Notes under the pieces: generated by a model | Seen by the model: only the letters and a program-made list of their open reading frames with translations | The model's database searches: none | Told to the model about the DNA's origin: nothing | Assembly (NCBI GenBank): GCA_964023205.1 | Contig: OZ026842.1 | Location: 11,687,407 to 11,751,406, forward strand | Source: Lutraria lutraria | Taxonomy: Eukaryota; Mollusca; Bivalvia; Venerida; Mactridae | Direction: 5' to 3' | Length of the DNA: 64,000 nucleotides | Program-made: the position numbers and the translations under genes | In this document: positions 1 to 10,441 of the stretch, one piece after another | Position numbering within the stretch: position 1 is the stretch's first letter | How the letters are laid out: each line of letters opens with the position of its first letter

Positions 1-2075
1 ATCTGTTAAAGCTTGATTACAGTGCAAAGTCGTGTAGACATGTTACATGTTATGGTCATACTGATGCAAGATAGACAATAACAGACATTTGAGATGTGTT
101 TATTCAAGATAATTTAGGTTTACTAGCAAAATATAAGTATATAAATGTTCGATTGTAACCAAAGGTGTTAGGGATGAATTAATACAATAAGTCTGCATGT
201 GACACAACACAGTTTCAATAAATGTATAAATGAATTAACAACAAAACTACACGTGATGGCCACAGTTTGCGACATACGAGTAGACCACGGTTACAGTGAT
301 TTCCAGTGGATCAAATGATTACTTCTTAACGCCTTTCCATTGCATGAAAATAAAGGAAGGCATTGCCGTTGAAGAGAATAATTTCAATTTATCCGATTTT
401 TCACTCAAACCTCTTCAATATGACCATATAAAAATAATTTTAATACAGTGTACCAAGATTAAAAAATCTCTCCATACATGTCAAGAAACTTACAATTAAA
501 CATATCTATGTTTGATCAAATTCGTAACAGATCACATTTATAACAAATCTAGTAAAAAAACGACATCAATCACATTCGTTACTAAATGCGTAGGCTATGT
601 ACTTGAAGTCCGCGACAAATGTGAATACACTTTTTGTAACACCTGTTACAAATGTGATCAGTAACAAATGTGGTCATACGCCATTTAAATTAAGTTAGTA
701 GAATGTCACATGGCTCACTTATAACTCCACTTCAAGTTTACTAGCATACAAATCTGTAGAGTTACATACACCCTTTTTAAAACATACAAATTACATGACT
801 ATTTGAATCTTAAACAAAATATATGATATCTGAAAATATTTACAAAGTAATATAATGTCCATAGTCATTTGATGTAATGAAAAATGGACGAAGTCAAAGT
901 ACTGAAGGTATATCTTCATCACCGATGTACTGTATACATTCAACAGTTATTCATAAGAATATAAGAAATAGTTTTTTAACTTTTAAACGATCTTGGCTAA
1001 TCTAATATTAATTGTCAATATTTTTTTTTATACTTTGTTATAACTTTTTAATAATTCGTGATATTCTAATAAATTAAAAAGACACCGTTGATATCAATAT
1101 TTTCTGTAACCCTTCAATCGCAAAGGAAACTAGAGTAACCGGAACATGGAATGGGTCCTCCTTTCATACAAATGTAAAACAAAACTTGGTTAATGTTGTT
1201 TTATGTTTTCTGATGGATACTTAGATATACTGATATAACTATTGTATCACTGCAAGCACTGAACACGGAATCGTTTTTGCAACATTGCACAAGCAAAGTG
1301 AACTTGTTAAGTAAATTCCATATGGTAGAATACTGGTTTATTGATATATTTATATACCACCATTCCTGATTATCTTGAGCGATTATTTACAAGTATACGG
1401 TAAGTAAAATGCAAACAAGGCCTCGCATTTTGCACTGCAACTAGCGAAAACTTCATATTGTCTCAACATCTTTTTACAACACATTTTAAATGGTGCCTGT
1501 ACAATCTTTTCAATAGTTCGACACATTTATCTGACAACCAAAAGGCAACACTACGACGAAATTAATAAAGGCTAACACTCTAACAAATTCTCGAGGCTAT
1601 CCAAATGCTCTTTTGAACTGCCGTACTAAACGGACACCCGTGTTGCCATAGTTTTATTTGGATTGAGAAAAGAAATATGCAACCTGCAAACATTGAATTA
1701 GTTTTTTTTTCAAAGATATAATCGTCAAATTTAGAAATTATTGAGGTGGTCAACGAATTTTTGGATAACCCCTAGTACAGTCGTGACTTCTTCAATAACA
1801 TATAAAGCACACATTGTTTCATGCAAACGTCGGTAACCAACTCATACGGATCTTGAATAGTTGATTGCACAAGACATCGTCCATGTTTGAATATTCGTTG
1901 TATGCGTTTTACACATTCATTGCATGACAGCTGAATATTCTTCTATACACATATATTAATGATTTACTCATACCTCCACCCGTTTGTTGGCTAAACCACC
2001 AAAATATCACAAAACTAAATCACTAAAAACACAACTTGTTGGATGTAGATAACCAATCGAGAACACTAGACCTTC
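1..2075. other. 3' flank of the opsin gene, no gene seen
   Basis: AT-rich DNA without a convincing exon. On the minus strand it lies downstream of the opsin stop codon and should contain its 3' UTR. A possible AATAAA signal in opsin orientation is at 1653-1658, about 420 bases past the stop, but many such hexamers occur by chance in DNA of this composition. The short plus-strand frame at 296-499 has no recognisable domain. Confidence 0.5.
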
Positions 2076-2498
2076 TTATAACTGAACATCGTTTTGAGTA
2101 ACATTAATTTCCAACTCAGTCATCGTTCTTAAAAGAAGCTTACATGCCGAGGCTCCCGAATCGCTGCGGCAACTTTTACTTGAGCAAACCGTGTTGGAAT
2201 CGAGGCTTTCCCTGTGCAAGGCTATAATTTGAGCATTTCCGTTGGCGTATACATCTCGTTGACGGAGATTTTTTTTAAACACATGAAGATTCAATGAACG
2301 TATCATCATTGGACGGAATTTGTTATTGAGTAAAAAGTATATCACAGGATTTACGACTGTTGATGTTTTCGCGAGCAAGACTGCGATCACCGTAAGGCGC
2401 ACTGGGAGTCTAGACGCGTCACCATAAGCTGTCCACATTGATACTACGGCATACGGCATCCAAGAAAAAAGAAATCCCCAACACATCGCAAATGTTAT
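2076..2498 (-). CDS. Opn5: Opsin exon 5: helices 6-7 and C-tail
   Basis: 423 bases including TAA, after acceptor TTTCTTTCAG. It encodes helix 6 'FSWMPYAVVSMW', helix 7 with the retinal-linking lysine ('LLAKTSTVVNPVIY'), and a roughly 85-residue cytoplasmic tail rich in Ser and Asn that offers phosphorylation sites for arrestin binding. Confidence 0.92.
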   Translation of the reverse strand: MTFAMCWGFLFSWMPYAVVSMWTAYGDASRLPVRLTVIAVLLAKTSTVVNPVIYFLLNNKFRPMMIRSLNLHVFKKNLRQRDVYANGNAQIIALHRESLDSNTVCSSKSCRSDSGASACKLLLRTMTELEINVTQNDVQL

Positions 2499-5400
2499 CT
2501 GAAAGAAAATGAAGAAAACATCGTATTATTGCTTAAAGTCTTAGAGACTTTGATAGTAAATTAGATACTTTAAAAGTTTATTGTTTTTATCGGCATATAC
2601 TGCATTGGATCATTTACAAGTAGATTTGATATCAAGATGATCAAGACAACATTTTTTTATATTTACGTTTTATATTTACAAATGTAAAACAAAAATAAAC
2701 AAACAATTTCTCATCTAAAGTGTGCAAAATTATTACTACATGTACGTGAAAGTATAAACTATTGAAATCTACTTTTATGGCGCTCTTTAATGAAATTAAT
2801 GTAGCACCATATGGGTGCTTACAAGCGACGTTAAAACGACCTTAAATTATGTTTGATAATGAAATAATACTGAGACCATGTGTTTGTAATCAATATGGAA
2901 GAGAGAGTTTGTAGAACGCCTCGACTTCTATCTATTGACTATGGCGCAAAACCGGTACGGGCATTCAGTGTATAAAAATCAGATGGCTTTGATAATGTTT
3001 GTTGTTGTTGTTGTTTATTTGCAGTTTTTGGCCACCGGACAATACAGAATACACATGTTAATATAATAAAACATATATGTTCTATTGTAGATGACGAACA
3101 CCCTGATGTCCCAGATTGTCCACCTTTAACGAAATTCCACTACTCTTAATCTTTAATTGCACATTTTCTAATTTTCTTTTTCATTTTTTTCTGATTGTTT
3201 TGGTTTTAATGCTTGGTATTAGACTGATGAGGACATTTCCAAAAATGTTCTGTATAAAACATTAACCCTACCTTGATAAGATAGGCTTCACTCCTTGGCA
3301 TCTTTGATTGAGCTCCCTGCCATGTCCGTACGTTTCTGTTACTTTTCCGACATTTATACAGAATTAAGGTGTAGGAGAAAAACATGATCACTGATGGAGT
3401 TGATATGCAGAATAATGACATTAAAGTTATAAACACTTTGTTGTCATTCCATTGTAATGTACACGAGGTCCCGTAGGATTCCACAACGTACGATCCCCAT
3501 CCGCCTAGCGGTAGACTGGACCACACACACGCGTAGAAATATGGAAATACGATCGAATACTTTGTATATGCATTTCCCTTGAGAGCTAAAATAAAGATTA
3601 CGAATCAGCAATAACAAAATCGAGCGTAACTAAAACAATAAGAGTTATAAGAGAAAATAAAGATGCAATAAAATTAACAAAGATTACAGTGAACAAAATA
3701 GATTATGTATTGTATCATGGGAAGTTTCACACCAGATTAAGAATTCGGTGTTTATCAGATGATTGTAGAGGGATAGTTATAAGTACTATGAGTTAACCAG
3801 ATGTATCGGTAATGTTACACCACAACCATGAAACAATAGTCAATGCATTCTGTAATATGTATTGTACATAGTTTTGAACCGCGAAAAGAACACTTAATTT
3901 TATATTTTATCCATTGAATGTCATACTTACACACATGCGGATGACACACACTGAGGTATCTTGTAACGCCCATTACGGTTAATGTAGTTATACTAACTAA
4001 CCCAAAGAAGAAGCCCAGAAACCCGTAAATCACACAACCTGAAATGTATAACATTTCAATATAAATGTACAATAGCCTACAAATCTGTGTTATTTTGTGG
4101 GGATGTTCTTGGCTCAGTTTTCTTGGGCTGTGGACCATTATTAACTTCCAAAGTTGACATAAAGTGCATTTGTGTTTGTGGATATTTCATCTAGACCTTT
4201 ACCAGTGTAAAGACAGGTAGCTAGGCAGTTTCTTTTTAAATAATATATGCTTGTAGTGAAACTAAAGTCAAACTTCTAACACTTTTTAATTTGGAAGAGG
4301 GAGTAATGAGTCACAGTCTGGTAGCCTCAAAACAACAATCGTTTAAGGATGGCATTACATGATTAAATACACACAGGCAAATGTAAATATGCAATATTTC
4401 TATAATACAACATATTAAAAGTGAATTATAATAATTTGGTATTTATTTGGATGAAGTCGAATTGCAGACAGTTATATGTATTACACGGGTTTTATTTGTA
4501 TTCAGTTCACTGCCGATACAACGAAATGATTCCGCGTGTGCTGATTTAGGTAACATTTACAATCACTTTAGCGGCAAATAACTATGAACCGGAAGTTTCG
4601 ACAGTGACGGAAGTGAAGTCAGTGAATAACTTACCGATATCTCCGAACATCCATCGATGGAAATATGAAGATGATATAGGTAAAGGGAATGCGACCATTG
4701 GTAGAAGTATGTCACTAATGGCCAAATTCAGAATGTAATAATCAGATGTCAAAAGGGACTTCCAATTTCTCACACATGTGTAGATGACGACTGTATTCAA
4801 AGATAAGGCAAGTACATCTGAAAATTAAAGGATGACTTTAATTAGATTTTTCCAACATGAATGTAAATTTCAACTCTGTGCAAGACAAATTAAATACTAG
4901 ATCAACGCTATGCAAACTGCATTAAACATTTTTTTCTTTTGAGATTCAAAATGGCACATGAGAGAAAAACAAATGGAAATAGCAAGACAAAAATGATAAT
5001 TTCAAGAAAGCAGCAAGTTTATTTTAGAGATGAATGAGGATATTGTACAAAAAGCTTATTTAGGTACAAATATTAATTATAAAACTTTATTAAAATTGGC
5101 TGTCATAGTTGGTTTAGATGGTTACTCAGACGTCACCAATAAATTATCTTAAGGTTATTTTAAGCTTGAATTCTTTACGACATTCCAGAGAGCTATTAGA
5201 TTGTTTAATAATTAACTTATGGTCTTGTCCACAGTCAAAAACAAAGGTGACTCCAAAGCATCCATTCTCATTTGAAGCTTGAATTCTTTACGACATTCCA
5301 GAGAGCTATTAGATTGTTTAATGATCATATGTATGGTCTTGTCCACAGTTAAGAACAGAGGTGACTCAATATCCTCAATTATCAACTGGACCAAAATACT

Positions 5401-6363
5401 TGGCCGTAAGAAATGAACACCTGGTCCCGAGGTTATAAAAAGAATAATCAGTCTCCATGCTCAAATCTCAATTCCATTCTCAAGGTATTATAGTTGAAAA
5501 GAATGAACTACATTTGTAATTGATGTTTAAATATACACTAATTCATATCCGACTATGTTGTAAAATTTATGTATCAATAAATACAGTAATATCTGATCAT
5601 AAATAAAGTAGAGATGTTGAAAGATAAGATATGAGATTTGCGCTCGGAGCCTTGAATGCCAATAAAAAGGGGCTTGGTTTCTTAAAAAATACAGGGCTGG
5701 TAGGGCGGCGGAACTTTACCCCAATATACTGTTAGGTCTGCGATTCTGTAAAAAAAAAATGGAATATCGACAAGGAGAAACTGATAGACACCGGGTACCA
5801 TGAACTATTAAAATCCTTAAAAGCGGGAGGGACGGTAAAGTCTACGAACAACTAAAAAGGAAAAATATATTCTGCTCTATAATTTTAAGATTTTCACGAG
5901 TGTATAAAGATAGAAATTTTGGTTTCGAAGTTCTTCAATTTGATTTACTATTTAATTTTGGAGAAAGTTTAGAAACCCGATAAATAATAAAAATAAATAT
6001 TTGGATATAATAAAGTTGTTTAAATATTAAATTGGACTATTAATTAGGGTTTACAGTATTGTACGATAACACGTCTCGGTCGTATCTGATGCCGAAACAG
6101 ACAATGAAGACGTTTTTAGAATTAAGACTGTCACAACCAATTTAGTGAACTGCAATTTACTGGTGCTCTGATTTACCATGCATTGCTTTATATGGAATGG
6201 CTTATTATATGAAAAAATGAACATCTTAGGCAAGACACGTTCATGCCTCTGTGAAATTATTAGGTCGGCACAAGTTATATATATCTGAAATCAATGGATA
6301 CATCTATCTGTTGTTTAACCTCCCATTAGACAGCTATGTCAATTTTAGAGCCGCCCAGACAGA

Positions 6364-6421
<58 letters not shown>

Positions 6422-6436
6422 GAGGGAGAGAGAGAG

Positions 6437-6478
<42 letters not shown>

Positions 6479-7102
6479 GAAGAGAGAGGGAGAGAGAGGG
6501 AGAGAGAGAGAGAGAGGGGGGAGGGGAGAAGGAGAATAGAATGGGCATTACATCCCTATTCTTATTTCGAATAGTTTCCTGCGCTTTTCTTAACACAGTA
6601 CCCGGTTCGGTATGTGGGATGGGGATACTTAAAAGGCGTCGCTGAAATATTAAAAGGCGGGACCGAGATACGAACCTCCACCTTACGTTTAGCAGTCAAG
6701 CTTTACCACTAGACCACCAATCGCTCCTTTATATAAATTATTTCATATTGAATCATGGGAAACAGTTGAACCTTAATATTAAAAACACCCACTGGTATCC
6801 ACGTGTTTTAATTATCAAGCTGAAGTATGCAAGAAATATCAGGTGATTTTTAAATTAAGGTAGTCTTATTGATGGCGTGATCATCTTAAAGTTAGATGTT
6901 GTCTTATATTTAAGTATATATACTTACAGACAATGAGCAAAAACGTAGCAACAATGTTATCTTCCCAGTACAGAAGTCTTGAGAAGTATTTCTGGTCTTT
7001 TATTTCAGCAATAGTTGTCCCTTGGTATGTAAGGTTTGACGGAATGTCCGTATTTGAAAGATTCTGTATCTTGAATGAAGAATCCGCCAAAATGGCGTTC
7101 AT
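2076..7102 (-). CDS. Opn5: Opn5/neuropsin-like opsin, five coding exons
   Basis: Seven-helix photopigment GPCR, expected to bind retinal in the plasma membrane and signal through a G protein. Coding exons on the minus strand are 6928-7102, 4635-4817, 3931-4038, 3272-3585 and 2076-2498. Donors are GTAAGT for exons 1-3 and GTAGGG for exon 4, acceptors end in AG, and intron phases are 1, 1, 1 and 0. The total is 1203 bases, 400 residues. Sequons NLS and NLT lie in the N-terminus. The helix 3 cysteine is C121 and its likely partner is C197 in 'GTSCTLQW'. E191 sits where bovine E181 does, and the E113-equivalent is Y124. The Schiff-base lysine is K304 in 'LLAKTS', followed by NPVIY at 310-314. The motifs HRWMFGDIGC, FGTSC-like and WMPYAVVSMW resemble vertebrate neuropsin. 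The DRY motif reads TRY (145-147). The start is the first ATG of the exon 1 frame outside the upstream repeat. Assignment to Opn5 is from remembered family motifs; a related molluscan opsin class is possible. Confidence 0.9.
3272..3585 (-). CDS. Opn5: Opsin exon 4: helices 4-5 and third loop
   Basis: 314 bases after acceptor ATTTTAG, ending on a whole codon before GTAGGG. It encodes helix 4, the second extracellular loop with 'GGWGSYVVESYGTSCTLQW' (counterion-site Glu and disulfide Cys), helix 5 with 'FFSYTLILYKCRK', and a third cytoplasmic loop ending 'SEAYLIK'. Confidence 0.9.
3931..4038 (-). CDS. Opn5: Opsin exon 3: helix 3 with TRY motif
   Basis: 108 bases. It encodes 'GCVIYGFLGFFFG' and 'MGVTRYLSVCHPH'. 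The cysteine is the conserved helix 3 disulfide residue. The DRY position reads TRY. Acceptor is TTTCAG, donor GTAAGT. Confidence 0.9.
4635..4817 (-). CDS. Opn5: Opsin exon 2: helices 1-2
   Basis: 183 bases between acceptor TTTTCAG and donor GTAAGT. It encodes the rest of helix 1 ('LSLNTVVIYT'), the first cytoplasmic loop, helix 2 with 'NLAISD', and 'HRWMFGDI' before helix 3. The LAISD aspartate is the conserved class A sodium-site residue. Confidence 0.9.
5162..5385. repeat. 113-bp tandem duplication in opsin intron 1
   Basis: Two adjacent direct copies, 5162-5274 and 5275-5385. Both begin AAGCTTGAATTCTTTACGAC and both contain GGTCTTGTCCACAGT and GGTGACTC. They differ by a handful of substitutions, so the duplication is fairly recent. 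It lies wholly within opsin intron 1. Confidence 0.85.
6290..6728 (-). mobile_element. tRNA-derived SINE with internal (GA)n tract
   Basis: Read on the minus strand, the head at 6728-6655 has an A-box-like GGTCTAGTGGTAAAGC and a B-box-like GGTTCGTATCT. A body with GGGTACTGTGTTAAGAAAAG follows, then a (CT)n run, then the conserved 3' core (TTAGACAGCTATGTCAATTT on plus, 6325-6347). Related copies lie at 14485, 15292, 24490, 25196 and 55650. It sits in opsin intron 1 and does not touch splice sites. Confidence 0.7.
6362..6527. repeat. (GA)n microsatellite
   Basis: Nearly pure GA dinucleotides with a few GGGA and GCGC interruptions, embedded in the SINE. All open frames across it (Arg-Glu on plus, Ser-Leu on minus) are artefacts of the repeat. 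Confidence 0.95.
6928..7102 (-). CDS. Opn5: Opsin exon 1: N-terminus and start of helix 1
   Basis: Begins at ATG 7102-7100 and ends with one base of a split Tyr codon before GTAAGT. It encodes an extracellular N-terminus with two N-glycosylation sequons, then 'NIVATFLLIV', the first half of helix 1. The one-base overhang fits the two-base start of exon 2 exactly. The open frame continues upstream of the ATG, but that part is MITE sequence and is probably 5' UTR or not transcribed. Confidence 0.8.
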
Positions 7103-7154
7103 TCTTTTACTGCAACATAAAACAGAGTGTCCATCATTGGGCCAATTTAACCAT

Positions 7155-7443
7155 TTAAAGGGACATACCCTACAACTTGGTGCATCTAGAATCAAGGCAA
7201 AATGATGATAAATTAGAAGCTTGTAAAGAAAAAAGCCGACGAAGAAAGTTTCAGCCAAAAATTCATCCAATTAAAAATAAAATCACAAAAAATATTAGTT
7301 TCCATGAAAGATCGGAAACTCTTTGGAATTTGTTGTACAATTTTTGGGTGGAAGTGATTTATTGTTTATAGCTATGCTTTTTGCGGCTAGTACCTAAACT
7401 AGTCATTTTATGACCCAAGTTCTTCTTGCAATTATCCATTATA
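7155..7443 (-). mobile_element. MITE with TTAA end, interrupted copy
   Basis: Starts at TTAA (7155-7158) followed by AGGGACATACCCTAC, and runs into GACCCAAGTTCTTCTTGCAA. It matches the reverse complement of the full copy at 45649-45990. The copy breaks off at TA (7442-7443), where CAGTGTAACTTCTGAAATCC begins. The distal 75 bases or so of the family are missing. It lies about 50 bases upstream of the opsin start codon and contributes the upstream open frame. Confidence 0.8.
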
Positions 7444-8070
7444 CAGTGTAACTTCTGAAATCCGGACCCTCTGAAATCCGGAAACTTCTGAAATCCGGAC
7501 GATTTTCTTGGTCCCGAAATTTCTCCCTCTATTTCAATGTAAATTTGACTTCTGAATTCCGGAACTTCTGAATTCTGAATTCCGGACGATATTTTCATAA
7601 ATTTTGGTTTATGTAAGTGCAATTTTACTTCCAAAATCCGGAGAGTGCAGAAAGTGTCATCCTTAATTAGTCCCGCGATTATAAACCTTGAGGCAAAAAG
7701 TCATTGTCTCCTCTTTCAATTGTTTACCAATCAGTGGTGTTCGTTTATTTTGACATGTGTTAGAATCACAATATGTCAATTTGCATTTATAAAATGAACC
7801 ACTTAAATTACAAAAATATATTCCTAAATATTTACACTCATTAACAATTTTGACTGGTTCATGTTGTACATTCGAGAAAATATTAGATTTTGATTAATAA
7901 ATCTTTAAATGTTTATTTTTGCATCATGTTTCAGTAATAATAACACCATATTGTATTATGCATACATAATGATGTCCCTATTTTCACCATAAAAAACTCT
8001 GGTGTTTAACAACTGTACTTGTTCAGATAATTTTAGACTTCTGAATTCCGGAAACCTCCAAAATCCGGAG
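7444..8070. mobile_element. Probable pogo/Tigger-like element remnant
   Basis: Begins CAGTGTAACTTCTGAAATCC right after a TA dinucleotide and holds many direct sub-repeats of CTTCTGAAATCCGGA or CTGAATTCCGGA, clustered at 7450-7640 and again at 8035-8065. Repeated sub-terminal motifs after CAGTG at a TA target are typical of pogo-type ends. I see no transposase frame and no clear inverted far end, so the right limit is approximate. Confidence 0.5.
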
Positions 8071-10293
8071 ATTCGTGAATTCCATTAATATCTTACTATA
8101 AAGTATTTCTTATTTTGAAGTATTGCTCATTTTTCTGATCGGCAAGCGACGTTGAATGTTGATATAGCTCAATAGCAGCTATTCTTAAAATGGGGTTCAT
8201 TCAACCTGAATTATTTATCTTTCTCAAAATTAATGTTTGTTTGTTAGAAAATACCGGTCGTTCAATGATAATGTGTTATTAATCTTAAAAGTAAAAATAA
8301 TCATCTGAATTGCAAGAGCAACCCAACGATTTTATCGAAAAAGCAAAATTTAATACATCAATGCATGGAATATTAGGTGCATTTTGATGGTTTTAGTTAT
8401 TTAAATGTCATGGCATTAATATTCATATTGACAAACCAATACGTCATATTACTAAATAACATATTGTCTAAATAGTATTTATGCAAAGGGTCTAGTCAGT
8501 ATTGTTAAACGAAAGCGTATGGATAGCTCAGTTTTTTGTTTAACTTCAAGAACTGGTGATTCTAAGACTTTAAGATGGTAATTCCTATATCAAAGACGGT
8601 AATTCCAGGATTAAAATCCTGAGCATGAATGTTTTTAAATGGCATTATGAAGACATACACAATTGTTAAATCATACGACTTCATAAACATCTCTGAATCA
8701 ACTTATTAAGAAGGCTATAAAAATGATGAACACACGATATGTCAACCGTTAGGCTTTCAGCTTATTCGTCGTAAAGAAATTCTAACCGAAAATGTGTTGG
8801 CGAATAAGGCGCCTATATCACAATATGCATATACAGGTATTTTGTAGATAAGTCTAATGAGTTATGACTCATTCGTGAGCATTCAAATCGAATTGTTTAC
8901 TTTTACTTAACAGTACTACTTAGTCTTGAACTTAGAATATTAAAATATACCAGTCAATCAAAGACACAAATATAGAACTTTAATAACTAGAAATGATCAT
9001 GAAGTTTAAATTTTAACTGTTAGAATAAATTATACATACGATATGCACGCACGCGACAACCAAGACAGAATAAGCACGAGTTCATGTTGAAATCCAATCA
9101 AAAGATTAGAGAAAAAAGTTAAAACAAAATTGTTTCCTGTTATGTGGTGGGACTAGTCTTGCGACCAGAATGACAGAATTATCATATATGTAAGGGGCAT
9201 AGTCACTCACCTAAAACCTCCGATAAATAATGGTTGAAATATGTCAAGACATTAGAGGTGCGACTATTGACGAAAGTTCAGATAATGTATAATGTCAATG
9301 GGTCTATGTCCAGAATGCTAACGTGTTTTTGGTGTAGAATACATATCGTTGGCTAATGGCTAGGGAGGGTTGACATGACTTGATCAACCAATATGAACTT
9401 CGTCAGACGGACGAATGAAAAATAATCTCAGATTAATTGCATAAGCAGATGTTCATGTTTGTTTTTGTTAATTACACGATAACTTAGGCATGCCATTACA
9501 CTTTGATCTGGAATATTTTTCCCAGCGTGATGTTATGCCATTCTATCACGTGATTGTGTCAGGACAGCAGCGTGATTCCTCGTTCTGTCTAGAAGAAAAT
9601 ACTACTTCCGTCAATATCATCTTTAAGAGGAAGGGTTATTTTCAGAGACAAGACTACTCACGACACCAGAGCGTTATACATTTCCTTAACCAGACTTTCA
9701 TTACAGAAGTGCTTGAATTATTAAGACGTCATTCCGATTGTGTTGTTTGTTTGTTTGTTTTCAGATACGATGGGTTCTGAGTATGTTCGAAGACCTTTAT
9801 GAACATGAATATCACTTTTATCTTTTACCAATTTCACGCATGGTACGGATAAGCTTAATTAGAAATTAGTGAGAATGTTTTAAACATGGAATACGCCAAT
9901 CGAATCGCGCACTATTTGTACACAAACATACGCACATTACAGAAAATATCATAGTGTATAAAATATAAGGATCAGATTACATCACTAAATTAGTGCAGTT
10001 AATAGACAGCAAAATATACACGGACAGCAGATTGTCTCAGAACAGAAACAATAAAGCTGAATAATCCATTTCGAGAAGAAGTAACGCTTGCTGTACAGTT
10101 GCCAATTAGTGAAATACGAATAACAAAGCTTTTGAATAACCCAAACGTACTCATACTCAACTCTCCGAAACATAGTCAGGACACAAAGTTTAGTATGTAC
10201 AGTCAAACTTTCTTGAGTTCGACTTTTACATAAAAATATGCAGTGCCAATTCAACAAGCCGATTGCTGCACCAACAAACCAAGTATTTCCGCT
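8071..10293. other. Intergenic, no gene seen
   Basis: AT-rich, without recognisable exons or repeats. The plus-strand open frame 9490-9780 (96 codons) is the longest. It has no motif I recognise and no repeat-like composition, so I leave it uncalled. Confidence 0.4.
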
Positions 10294-10294
10294 A

Positions 10295-10441
10295 TCTGAT
10301 GTCAAGAAATTAGGTGAGACAAAGAGGTCATTCTACGGCTATGTCAATTCCACGACCATGTCAGGAAATTAGGTAAGTCAAAGAGGTAATTCCATGACCA
10401 CGTCAAGAAATCAGGTACCACGAAGAGGTCATTCCACGACC
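10295..10441. repeat. Three-copy ~42-bp tandem repeat
   Basis: Units share GTCAAGAAATTAGGT, AAAGAGGTCATTC and CACGACCA, with starts near 10301, 10358 and 10403. The first unit carries about 17 extra bases. Copies differ at several positions. Confidence 0.75.

Noticed and set aside
6251..6596. Arg/Glu and Ser/Leu open frames
   Set aside because: Pure translation of the (GA)n tract inside a SINE.
9490..9780. 96-codon plus frame
   Set aside because: Not a repeat, but no recognisable domain, splice site or neighbour supports it as an exon.
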